Shown here: positions 1-9,276 of the stretch, one piece after another
Numbering within the stretch: the stretch's first letter is position 1
Layout of the letters: every line of letters starts with the position of its first letter
Origin: Sacculina carcini
Taxonomy: Eukaryota; Arthropoda; Thecostraca; Sacculinidae
Assembly: GCA_916048095.2 (NCBI GenBank)
Contig: OU696595.1
Coordinates: 948,795 to 1,012,794 of the forward strand
DNA: 64,000 nucleotides
Direction: 5' to 3'
Translations under genes and position numbers: made by a program
Notes under the pieces: model-generated
Database searches by the model: none
The model's input: the letters and a program-made list of their open reading frames with translations, nothing else
Told to the model about the DNA's origin: nothing

Positions 1-887
1 ACGTACCCTGAAACACGGTCGGGTCCTGTTTCAACACAGTCTCCAGTACGGCTTGCATCACCAATGGGGCGACATTGAGACCGAATCCGAGTCTAGTGAG
101 ACAAAAACGGCGGCCCTCGAAATTGACGGTTTGAAAAGGCCATAAGTCGGAGCTCACGGCGATTTGCAAGTAAGCCTTCCTCAAATCGATCAACACCGCA
201 CTGCCTCCAACACGTCTCCACAGGCGAATTTTGTCGGCACAAACGTCACTGTTGGCAATGAATGGATTTATGAAGTCATTGAGCTCTCTGAAGTCAAGGA
301 CTGGCCTGGTTTTTTGCTTATTATTTTGAACGACAGCCATTAGGGGAATTAACGCTTTCGCAGGTCCGTGCTCTCGTTCATCATATCGCTGCAGCCAGCC
401 ACGCTTGATCCAGTCCAATACTTCTCTACGGTATTCCATTCGAACACTGGGCTTCATGGCGTATTCACGAACCTTGTTTTTTAGAGCACCTGGTGGCCGT
501 CCGTCCGCCCATTTCCACGCAGCTGTCCACTGTTTCTTGTCAGCACTGAACTTTGCTGTAAAGTCTTGTCGTTCAATGACAAGGTCGGTCAGCTTACCCG
601 GCATTCCACCAGAAGCATCAGCCGCTCCAGCCGTGTACTGAGTTCCTGCTGTAGCGTCACAATGCACACCAAGTCTCACATTACCCTCGCCACTGATGCA
701 CACACCACCGTAGGACGATATACCATTCATACCCAACACAAATTCAAAATTCAACGGTTTGAAGCTGACAACCATGGCTTCAACAAATTTTGGTGAATGA
801 GCAGCACTTTGTAAGCATACCATTGTCCTGCCAAGACTCCTATGCTTGGTGCCGTCTACAGTTACAATAGTGCAAACATATGGTTCC
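1..887 (-). pseudogene. Remainder of outer element's pol (partial, runs off window)
   Basis: Almost identical to the protease-to-RT part of the inner pol (compare 3343-4230). It ends abruptly against the inner LTR at 888 and continues past the left edge of the window. Fossil part; not assessed further. Confidence 0.75.
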
Positions 888-1201
888 TGTAATAAACGCA
901 CAGCCGCTCAACTCGCACAGCACAGTATCTCCTCCAACCGTCAAACCACAAACACGACTCCTCGCTCACACCGTGACACACAAACACACACGCACACACA
1001 CAAAGCCTCACCCGCCGCAGCAACCAATCAGCAGCGAGCCGGTCACTCGCCGCCGCCGCGGGCATGAACAATTCACGGCGTGTCAGTCATACTAGTACAT
1101 ACATACATACATACAAACATAGTACACAACAGGAGCACAAACGCGAATCACACACACACACACACACACACACACTAACACTCCATGCACATAACACTAC
1201 A
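888..1201 (-). repeat. 3' LTR of inner retroelement
   Basis: On the plus strand it runs from TGTAATAAACG to CACTACA, so it has TG...CA ends. It contains (CATA)n and (CA)n microsatellites and a CCGCCGCCGCGGG block. It is nearly identical to 5156-5467. Confidence 0.85.
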
Positions 1202-1364
1202 TGCACACCTGGCTTCAAGAGCCAACTAAACGTATAAATCTACAAGATGCGGTAAAGTGGAAACGCCATTGTATGACGAATGACAATAACAATGACGAAT
1301 GCGTATCGACTGAACACGCACTCAAACATGCATACTCACACGCACTCACACAATAGCATGAACA

Positions 1365-4300
1365 TCAATATTGAAATAATTGACGCGGCGCAGGATTGGC
1401 CCGTAATAAACGCACAGCAGAGCGACTAGGCAAGTCATTCGGTTGTTCACTCATCTGCACCGGTTCAACAACTCTTTCAGGCTGAACTGCAGCAGGCGGA
1501 ACTGTCACGAGAGCCGGACGACGTTCTTCTTCCTCCTGCTGCTGCTGCTGCACACCAGGCGGCACACTGACAGCCACGCGTCGATTGCACGGCCTCAGAC
1601 TTCTCACGTGACGAGGCACTCCGTCGACTTCGACGCTGAGCTGAGAGGTCACACCAGTCACAGTGCCGATGTGTGACCTGGTGTGACAACTTGCACCTCG
1701 CTGCCGAACCCACACAACATCTCCAAGTTTGAACTTACAGCGCACAGAAGCGTTGTTAACTTGAGCGTTGCCAGAATGTGGCGGCGTCGGGATTGGCCGC
1801 GACCGCACGCGATATTTATATATCTGCATGGCAGGCGCGGAACTGTCTGTGCGGCTGTCCTTTGGAGTCATGTTGTACCAATGTACAGCTTCCGATACAG
1901 AGCAGTTCGACCTAGCAGCGATTGTTTTGATGGTGCGATGGCTGCGCTCAGCGATGGCATTTCCAGTGGGCTCATATGCGCACCGAAAAATCAAATTGAC
2001 ACCCCATTTTTCGAGCATGCTTCTGAAAGCAGCGCTGCGAAACACAGTTGCGTTATCGGCCAGAACTTCCGCTGGTGGACCGCGCTCATAAAAAATGTTC
2101 TCCAATTGCATGATGACATTCACACTGTCTTGCTGTCTCAGGTGACGCCACAGTGAGAATCGCGACGGGCCACAGTCGATCACAGTGAGGTAATGGTGAA
2201 GCCCTGCGTGCGTCACGTCGATGGCCAGACGATGCCAGTTGCGCTTTACGTGCAACTTGCCTGCTGCCCACCGCACAGGAGCAGGATCAACTGACTGGCA
2301 TGCATCACAATTTCTCACCACCGTTTGGGCCATCCTTCTGCTCACACACGGGTCTTTCTTCTTCGAGAAATACAGTGTTCGCCTCACACCAGGGTGACCA
2401 GAGGCCTCATGCACGGCTCGCACGACAGCGAGAGGATCATGCGGTGAAGTACACGGTGCTGTCGCTGCTGCTGCCACTGACACGGCTGCATTAGGCTGCT
2501 TTCTCAGCCAGGCGGTGGGCACACGAGTCAGCTGGTCCGCCAGATTGCAACTTGAGCTGACGAATGCGACGTTAACGTCCAACTGGTACTCTGCCACCAG
2601 AGACGTGAGAACAGACAACCTCCTGCGAATAAGCATTTCACTGGCGGCTTTTGTTTGAAGCCTCGATTGCCCACTCAATGCGTTGCTTATCCAGTGGAAG
2701 ACTGTGCGGGAATCAGTAACTAGACGGAATTTTTTCAGCTTCCAAATAAGCGCCAGGTTCACACCTTTGACAGCAGCATCGAGTTCCGCCATATTAATAT
2801 GAGCCGCATCCTCAGTGCGCAACCAGCATCCGTCTTCAATCACTGACCCGCCGATCTCCAATACCGCACCCATGGCCAATGAACTAGCATCGGTCCAAAC
2901 AGTGGCGTCTCCATCAACTACATCCCAGCGTCCAGTTGCAGGATCAGCATCTTTCACACGGGCCAATATTTCCTCCAGCATTTTGCGGACTTCTCCACCG
3001 TCACGCAGCTTGTCATCCCAGCTTGCAGTTGCAGCATTTGCTCGACGCTTGATGTATGCTGCCGCCACACGCAGCCAGCCACACACTGGCATGTGCCCTG
3101 TCAGTTTGCCACAAACTGAAAACACGTTCCGCCGTGTGAGAACATCCGGTATGTCACCAACACAGTTGTCACGGCGCCAACGCAGATGACGACCATGGCT
3201 GTCCACTCTGACACCAAGGACACGAGCGCCGTCTCGCAGTCGCTCGGGAGCTTTGCACACGAGGCCGTATTTTTCCAGGTGTGCAACCACCTTGTCCACA
3301 CCAACGACATTCGCGTTCACAAGCACATCGTCGATGTAGGAAGACGTACCCTGAAACACAGTCGGGTCCTGTTTCAACACAGTCTCCAGTACGGCTTGCA
3401 TCACCAATGGGGCGACATTGAGACCGAATCCGAGTCTAGTGAGACAAAAACGGCGGCCCTCGAAATTGACGGTTTGAAAAGGCCACAAGTCGGAGCTCAC
3501 GGCGATTTGCAAGTAAGCCTTCCTCAAATCGATCAACACCGCACTGCCTCCAACACGTCTCCACAGGCGAATTTTGTCGGCACAAACGTCACTGTTGGCA
3601 GTGAATGGATTTATGAAGTCATTGAGCTCTCTGAAGTCAAGGACTGGCCTGGTTTTGTGCTTATTATTTTGAACGACAGCCATTAGGGGAATTAACGCTT
3701 TCGCAGGTCCGTGCTCTCGTTCATCATATCGTTGCAGCCAGCCACGCTTGATCCAGTCCAATACTTCTCTACGGTATTCCATTCGAACACTGGGCTTCAT
3801 GGCGTATTCACGAACTTTGTTTTTTAGAGCACCTGGTGGCCGTCCGTCTGCCCATTTCCACGCAGCTGTCCACTGTTTCTTGTCAGCACTGAACTTTGCT
3901 GTAAAGTCTTGTCGTTCAATGACAAGGTCGGTCAGTTTACCCGGCATTCCACCAGAAGCATCAGCCGCTCCAGCCGTGTACTGAGTTCCTGCTGTAGCGT
4001 CACAATGCACACCAAGTCTCACATTACCCTCGCCACTGATGCACACACCACCGTAGGACGATATACCATTCATACCCAACACAAATTCAAAATTCAACGG
4101 TTTGAAGCTGACAACCATGGCTTCAACAAATTTTGGTGAATGAGCAGCACTTTGTAAGCATACCATTGTCCTGCCAAGACTCCTATGCTTGGTGCCGTCT
4201 ACAGTTACAATAGTGCAAACATATGGTTCCCATGAACCACAACACGACTGATGAATTATGCACTTGGAACAGCCTGAGTCGACGAGTACAGATTTCTCAC

Positions 4301-4397
4301 AATCATTTACTCGCATGAGTGTCGTGGGTAAGGCGTCATTGGCAAACGAGAAGACGCCGACGCTCACGCGTCTTCTCGCTGTCCGTTTCCCGAACAT
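1365..4397 (-). CDS. pol: pol of inner LTR retroelement (PR-RT-RH-IN)
   Basis: Open frame of 1010 codons. In order: aspartic protease (LVDSGCSKC, near residue 38); reverse transcriptase (LDFRELND, LIDLRKAYLQI, TSSYIDD near 3330); RNase H (VWTDASSLAMGAV and the later VTDSRTVFHW); integrase with an HHCC zinc domain (HEASGHPGVRR ... CDACQ) and a DDE core (LAIDVT, LADNATVF, NAIAERSHRT); then a basic, Gln/Glu-rich tail. Domain order is that of Ty3/Gypsy-type elements. No envelope gene is seen. Confidence 0.85.
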   Translation of the reverse strand: MFGKRTARRRVSVGVFSFANDALPTTLMRVNDCEKSVLVDSGCSKCIIHQSCCGSWEPYVCTIVTVDGTKHRSLGRTMVCLQSAAHSPKFVEAMVVSFKPLNFEFVLGMNGISSYGGVCISGEGNVRLGVHCDATAGTQYTAGAADASGGMPGKLTDLVIERQDFTAKFSADKKQWTAAWKWADGRPPGALKNKVREYAMKPSVRMEYRREVLDWIKRGWLQRYDEREHGPAKALIPLMAVVQNNKHKTRPVLDFRELNDFINPFTANSDVCADKIRLWRRVGGSAVLIDLRKAYLQIAVSSDLWPFQTVNFEGRRFCLTRLGFGLNVAPLVMQAVLETVLKQDPTVFQGTSSYIDDVLVNANVVGVDKVVAHLEKYGLVCKAPERLRDGARVLGVRVDSHGRHLRWRRDNCVGDIPDVLTRRNVFSVCGKLTGHMPVCGWLRVAAAYIKRRANAATASWDDKLRDGGEVRKMLEEILARVKDADPATGRWDVVDGDATVWTDASSLAMGAVLEIGGSVIEDGCWLRTEDAAHINMAELDAAVKGVNLALIWKLKKFRLVTDSRTVFHWISNALSGQSRLQTKAASEMLIRRRLSVLTSLVAEYQLDVNVAFVSSSCNLADQLTRVPTAWLRKQPNAAVSVAAAATAPCTSPHDPLAVVRAVHEASGHPGVRRTLYFSKKKDPCVSRRMAQTVVRNCDACQSVDPAPVRWAAGKLHVKRNWHRLAIDVTHAGLHHYLTVIDCGPSRFSLWRHLRQQDSVNVIMQLENIFYERGPPAEVLADNATVFRSAAFRSMLEKWGVNLIFRCAYEPTGNAIAERSHRTIKTIAARSNCSVSEAVHWYNMTPKDSRTDSSAPAMQIYKYRVRSRPIPTPPHSGNAQVNNASVRCKFKLGDVVWVRQRGASCHTRSHIGTVTGVTSQLSVEVDGVPRHVRSLRPCNRRVAVSVPPGVQQQQQEEEERRPALVTVPPAAVQPERVVEPVQMSEQPNDLPSRSAVRLLRANPAPRQLFQY

Positions 4398-5140
4398 TGT
4401 GCAGCAAAATGTCCTTTAACGCCACATTTAAAGCAGTAAACATTTCTCGGCTTATGACGGCTATTATAACGCGTATTTGACTTGTGGCTTTTCTCACTCA
4501 ACTGATTGCACGTTTGTGCGCATTTGAATGACTGTTCTTTGGTGGCATTGACACAGGAACAACTGCCACAATGGCGGTCACTCGTCGCTGAGGTGGAACA
4601 AGACATACCTGCAATGGCGGCCTCTTCGTCAGCCAATATTCCGCGAGCGCTCTCCACCAGCTGAGACACGGTCATTTCTGATATTCGAGCGTTGGCACGG
4701 AGTGTTCGACGCACGTAGTCGGGCAGACCGTGGACGAAAGCGCTGTTTATCGCTGCTTCCTGCAGTCCACCAGCGAGCTGAGCGAGTCGTTTTATATCCG
4801 CAAGATACGCGTCAACCGGTTCTCTAGACTGTAGCCGACGCGTCACCAGCTGATCATAAGCAGAAAAAGAATCGACCTCGAACGCCTTCACCAACGCTCG
4901 CTGAACTTGATCCACATCAAGTTTGCTTTGATCCGAAAGCTGGTCATACACTCGGTATGCATTTCCTGTGAGTCGAAGTGGGATGACGGCAGCAACAAAC
5001 GAAACGTTGTACAATCTGCATATCCAATGCAACTTGCTGAACCATTCAGACACGGAGCAATCATCATTGCCTCTGAACTCCGGAATAAGTTTGATGTCAA
5101 ACGCCATCGCACCAGGAGCAACACTCTCAGACTTGGACAT
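4364..5140 (-). CDS. gag: gag of inner LTR retroelement
   Basis: About 258 residues from the ATG reading MSKSESVAPG. The body looks like a Retrotrans_gag capsid domain (EWFSKLHWICRLYNV, then the YDQLVTRRLQ and YLADIKRLAQLAGG helices). It ends in one CCHC zinc knuckle, CFKCGVKGHFAAQC, for binding RNA. An in-frame stretch upstream reaches into the LTR, but the ATG at 5140 is the first one next to the capsid homology. Its end overlaps the start of pol in another frame. Confidence 0.8.
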   Translation of the reverse strand: MSKSESVAPGAMAFDIKLIPEFRGNDDCSVSEWFSKLHWICRLYNVSFVAAVIPLRLTGNAYRVYDQLSDQSKLDVDQVQRALVKAFEVDSFSAYDQLVTRRLQSREPVDAYLADIKRLAQLAGGLQEAAINSAFVHGLPDYVRRTLRANARISEMTVSQLVESARGILADEEAAIAGMSCSTSATSDRHCGSCSCVNATKEQSFKCAQTCNQLSEKSHKSNTRYNSRHKPRNVYCFKCGVKGHFAAQCSGNGQREDA

Positions 5141-5155
5141 TATGCCGAAATAGCT

Positions 5156-5467
5156 TGTAATAAACGCACAGCCGCTCAACTCGCACAGCACAGTATCTCC
5201 TCCAACCGTCAAACCACAAACACGACTCCTCGCTCACACCGTGACACACAAACACACACGCACACACACAAAGCCTCACCCGCCGCAGCAACCAATCAGC
5301 AGCGAGCCGGTCACTCGCCGCCGCCGCGGGCATGAACAATTCACGGCGTGTCAGTCATACTAGTACATACATACATACATACAAACATAGTACACAACAG
5401 GAGCACAAACGCGAATCACACACACACACACACACACACACTAACACTCCATGCACATAACACTACA
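5156..5467 (-). repeat. 5' LTR of inner retroelement
   Basis: Same TG...CA boundaries and internal order as 888-1201, differing mainly in (CA)n length. It is followed on the minus strand almost at once by the gag start. Confidence 0.85.
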
Positions 5468-5586
5468 CGACTGATGAATTATGCACTTGGAACAGCCTGA
5501 GTCGACGAGTACATATTTCTCACAATCATTTACTCGCATGAGTGTCGTGGGTAACGCGTCATTGGCAAACGAGAAGACGCCGACGC

Positions 5587-6363
5587 TCACGCGTCTTCTC
5601 GCTGTCCGTTTCCCGAACATTTTGCAGCAAAATGTCCTTTAACGCCACATTTAAAGCAGTAAACATTTCTCGGCTTATGACGGCTATTATAACGCGTATT
5701 TGACTTGTGGCTTTTCTCACTCAACTGATTGCACGTTTGTGCGCATTTGAATGACTGTTCTTTGGTGGCATTGACACAGGAACAACTGCCACAATGGCGG
5801 TCACTCGTCAATGAGGTGGAACAAGACATACCTGCAATGGCGGCCTCTTCGTCAGCCAATATTCCGCGAGCGCTCTCCACCAGCTGAGACACGGTCATTT
5901 CTGATATTCGAGCGTTGGCACGGAGTGTTCGACGCAAGTAGTCGGGCAGACCGTGGACGAAAGCGCTGTTTATCGCTGCTTCCTGCAGTCCACCAGCGAG
6001 CTGAGCGAGTCGTTTTATATCCGCAAGATACGCGTCAACCGGTTCTCTAGACTGTAGCCGACGCGTCACCAGCTGATCATAAGCAGAAAAAGAATCGACC
6101 TCGAACGCCTTCACCAACGCTCGCTGAACTTGATCCACATCAAGTTTGCTTTGATCCGAAAGCTGGTCATACACTCGGTATGCATTTCCTGTGAGTCGAA
6201 GTGGGATGACGGCAGCAACAAACGAAACGTTGTACAATCTGCATATCCAATGCAACTTGCTGAACCATTCAGACACGGAGCAATCATCATTGCCTCTGAA
6301 CTCCGGAATAAGTTTGATGTCAAACGCCATCGCACCAGGAGCAACACTCTCAGACTTGGACAT
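5587..6363 (-). CDS. gag: gag of outer LTR retroelement
   Basis: Nearly identical in length and sequence to the inner gag (capsid helices, then one CCHC knuckle CFKCGVKGHFAAKC). It lies directly downstream of LTR 6379-6686. The adjoining pol is split by the inner element. Confidence 0.75.
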   Translation of the reverse strand: MSKSESVAPGAMAFDIKLIPEFRGNDDCSVSEWFSKLHWICRLYNVSFVAAVIPLRLTGNAYRVYDQLSDQSKLDVDQVQRALVKAFEVDSFSAYDQLVTRRLQSREPVDAYLADIKRLAQLAGGLQEAAINSAFVHGLPDYLRRTLRANARISEMTVSQLVESARGILADEEAAIAGMSCSTSLTSDRHCGSCSCVNATKEQSFKCAQTCNQLSEKSHKSNTRYNSRHKPRNVYCFKCGVKGHFAAKCSGNGQREDA

Positions 6364-6378
6364 TGTGCCGAAATAGCT

Positions 6379-6686
6379 TGTAATAAACGCACAGACGCTC
6401 AACTCGCACAGCACCGTATCTCCTCCAACAGTCAAACCACAAACACGACTCCCCGCTCACACCGTGACACATACACACACACACACACACATACAAAGCC
6501 TCACCCGCCGCAGCAACCAATCAGCAGCGAGCCGGTCACTCGCCGCCGCCGCGGGCATGAACAATTCACGGCGTGTCAGTCATACTAGTACATACATACA
6601 TACATATAAACATAGTACACAACACGAGCACAAACGCGAATCACACACACACACACACACTAACACTCCATGCACATAACACTACA
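6379..6686 (-). repeat. 5' LTR of outer retroelement
   Basis: Third copy of the LTR, about 308 bp, with several more base differences than the inner pair show between themselves. This fits an older insertion. Its right edge touches Helitron satellite sequence. Confidence 0.85.
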
Positions 6687-8785
6687 ACCATTATACTGAG
6701 AATTTTGTTTTCTACAACACGGTATAGTTTTGAATTTTCCAAAGTGTATTACAAAAAGTTACGGCGGTGTGAAGTGTAAATGACAACGTCAAAAAAGGCA
6801 AAATTAGCACACAAAAACGTGAATATTTTGGTCAATATTCCGCTATCTATTCCTCATAAACCAGCAATGGTACAGCTATAAAAATATACTATTGTGTAGA
6901 TAATTTCATTTTCTACAAGAAAAGTTATTTATACTTATAAATGATACAAAAAAAACGTGGTAAATTGGCAAAATTCTCAAATACATCCAAAATTACACTT
7001 AAACACCGGGTGACTCAAATTAATTCATTTTTCTACCCATTTCTCAGGAACTATTTGTCACACATTACAATAAATTATACCATCGTGCTAGAAATTTTGT
7101 TTTCTACAATACGGTATAATTTGTAATTTTCCAAAGTGTATCTGAAGGACGTTACGGGGGTGTAAAGTTAAACGGACATATTGCCAATTTGACAGCTATT
7201 ATGCGCACTTGCGATTACACAGGAATACACTACTGTGTAGAGAATTTTGTGTTCTACAATATAAGCTATAATTTATACCCACAAATGATACAAAAAACGT
7301 GTAAAATTGGCCTAATTCTCAAATACATCCAAAATTACACTAGAACACCGGGCGACTGAAATTAATTCCTTTTTCTTTTATTTTTTCAGTAAATATTTGT
7401 AACACATAAAAATAAAATATATCATCGTGCTAGAAATCTTGTTTTCTACAATACGGTATAATTTGTAATTTTCCAAAGTGTATCTGAAGGAAGTTACGGC
7501 GGTGTAAAGTCAAAAGCACATATTACCAATTTGACAGCTATTATGCGCACTTGCGATTACACTGGAATATACACCGATTAAATTTCACTGAAGCCCAATC
7601 ACAATTAAGAATGCATCATATTATCTCCAAGCATGGATGGTGTGGTTTTATTGGGTACAGTTTAATTAATGCTACACTATACTGAATAGAAAGGTTTTAT
7701 TGTCCTCAATATTTACACATAAATTGTTCCGCCCGACGGGCGGGTAAATTACTACTGGGAACAAAGTTAACTACTGAATTTTACTGTATAATTTAATTGG
7801 TATAATTTCAAGTTTCATACGCCCAATTTGCATAAGGATATGTGTTGTAATATCATGCAATGCCAACTATATGCATATGCTGTTTTAGCGGAAGCATTAA
7901 TCTGGAATTATAGAGATGACAGAGAGTTTCATTGTTTTGATTGTGAACTTCTGAATTACTACACACGAAGGACGGGTGTGAATTTGAGCAGTGTTGAGGG
8001 AAAAACTTCTTCAATAACTAAAACAAGAATTTACAAATTTTGATTTTTCTATTGGATAAGATTTTGCTTTTTGATTCATTATATTATATTTATAGTTCCG
8101 CACGACGGGCGGGATAAATACGAGGCTGTTCGAGGGAAAATATGTTGCCACATCTAAAATAAAAACATTCATATATATTCTTTTCTATTGAATAATACTT
8201 TATATGAGTTTACTTTTTATTTGTAAATTTCTAATCGTTTTTTATTGATTCAATATTTATTTTACTTGATGAATTGTTCTGAACAACGGGCGGGTTTAAA
8301 TGCTAGATGGTGATGTTAAGTTATACATATATTTCGGAAACATTATGATGAAAAAGCTTAGTCATTTTTCATTGTTTCGTGTCTGAGTTTTGAAGTATTC
8401 AGCACGACGGGCAGGTTGAAATATGAGGCGGTTTAGGCAAACTATTTTGTCAAAATAATATAGAAATATATAAATTTTGATTTCTTATGGGTTTACTCTT
8501 TTTTTAATTCATATTCCTTTTCTCTTATGAATTGAATATAAATTTAATAGTATGAACTCTTTCGCACGACGGGCGGGTATACATGCTAGAAATTTAATTG
8601 TTTTGTACTTGTTAGTGTTCTGAACTATTCCGCCCGACGGGTAGGTTTAAGTATGAGGTGGATTAAGGGATAATATTTTGTCAAGTTAAAAATTAAAATA
8701 TTCACATATAGAGTTTTTATTGGTGAACGTATTTACAGGTTACATTTTTTGGTTATTAATTTGTATTCAGTAAATTGTATGGATT

Positions 8786-8790
<5 letters not shown>
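6687..8790 (+). mobile_element. Helitron fragment(s), non-autonomous, plus orientation
   Basis: Starts inside the ~340-bp satellite (reverse complement of the arrays further right), cut by the LTR element at 6687. From about 7590 it passes into a chain of modules, each with a GC-rich hairpin core such as CCGCCCGACGGGCGG (7729 on), a perfect 7-bp palindrome around one base. One internal module ends ...GGCGGGTTTAAATGCTAG (about 8300), resembling the Helitron 3' terminus. No protein-coding gene is present; the short ORFs here are chance. Confidence 0.65.

Positions 8791-8827
<37 letters not shown>
8791..8827. repeat. (TA)n microsatellite, Helitron target tract
   Basis: Uninterrupted TA dinucleotides lying exactly between one Helitron fragment and the CTAG end of the next. 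Similar tracts flank other Helitron ends in the window. Confidence 0.9.
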
Positions 8828-8828
<1 letters not shown>

Positions 8829-9276
8829 TAGCATTAAAACCCGCCCGTTGTGCGGAACAATTAATAAAAATATTGCAAATAAAAAATAAATAAGGCAAAC
8901 TCATGAAGACCTTAATCAATTAAAAAGTCTAAATTTCATTATTTTTAATTATATTTTGACAAAATATTTTCACTCAACCCGCCTCATATTTAAACCCGCC
9001 CGACGTGAGGAATAATTCAGAACTCGAACACCATCCGTTCTGGTTCTTGAAGTCAATTCCATTAGTTTTGTATATGAATTCATTCTATACGGTCAAATTG
9101 AACGTTTTATTGCTGCCCGCGGGACATTTATATTTCATAAAAATGAGCCATCGCTTCGTTTGCGTTTCAAGCCCCTGATCATTGAACCAGCGAACCATGA
9201 ACCAGCGCAATTATGTCACCTCATATTCAAGCATACATACACAGACAGACAGATAATTTCTTCTTTATGTATATAT
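8828..9276 (-). mobile_element. Short Helitron-like element (type B, ~450 bp)
   Basis: On the plus strand it begins CTAGCATTAAAACCCGCC after (TA)n and ends CTTTATGTATATATATA, so on the minus strand it runs from an A/T-rich 5' end to hairpin plus CTAG. It contains a characteristic block (GCTGCCCGCGGGACA, then a stretch ending GAACCAGCGCAATTATG) and a short CAGA repeat. No ORF. The same element recurs at 41081-42452 (three copies), 46272-46719 and 50834-51273, each time just left of a long Helitron. Confidence 0.7.

Larger units (their letters stand above)
888..5467 (-). mobile_element. Inner LTR retroelement, looks whole
   Basis: Bounded by two LTRs of 314 and 312 bp that are nearly identical apart from (CA)n length, which indicates a recent insertion. 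Between them lie one gag and one pol reading frame, both open along their length. The two frames overlap by a few tens of bases, as in LTR elements that express pol by a programmed -1 shift. Gag starts only about 16 bases after the 5' LTR, leaving almost no leader, and no standard tRNA primer site is obvious there. No target-site duplication is visible at the outer edges. Treated as a fossil; activity was not judged. Confidence 0.8.
1..6686 (-). mobile_element. Nested LTR retroelements, Gypsy-like, one copy inside another
   Basis: Read right to left, the order is LTR (6379-6686), gag, the first part of pol (to 5468), then a second LTR-gag-pol-LTR unit (5467 to 888), then pol sequence again (887 to 1) that leaves the window. 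Positions 1-887 match the inner pol at about 3343-4230 almost base for base. The simplest reading is that a young copy inserted into the pol of an older copy of the same family. The outer right LTR abuts Helitron satellite sequence at 6687, so the outer copy had itself entered a Helitron. The outer left end lies outside the window. Family placement (Ty3/Gypsy-like rather than BEL/Pao) is inference from the gag type and the gag-PR-RT-RH-IN order. Confidence 0.85.

Noticed and set aside
1-6686. BEL/Pao assignment for the left-hand LTR element
   Set aside because: The gag is a Retrotrans_gag type with a single CCHC knuckle, and the RT and integrase order reads as Ty3/Gypsy-like. A phylogeny of the RT would settle it.
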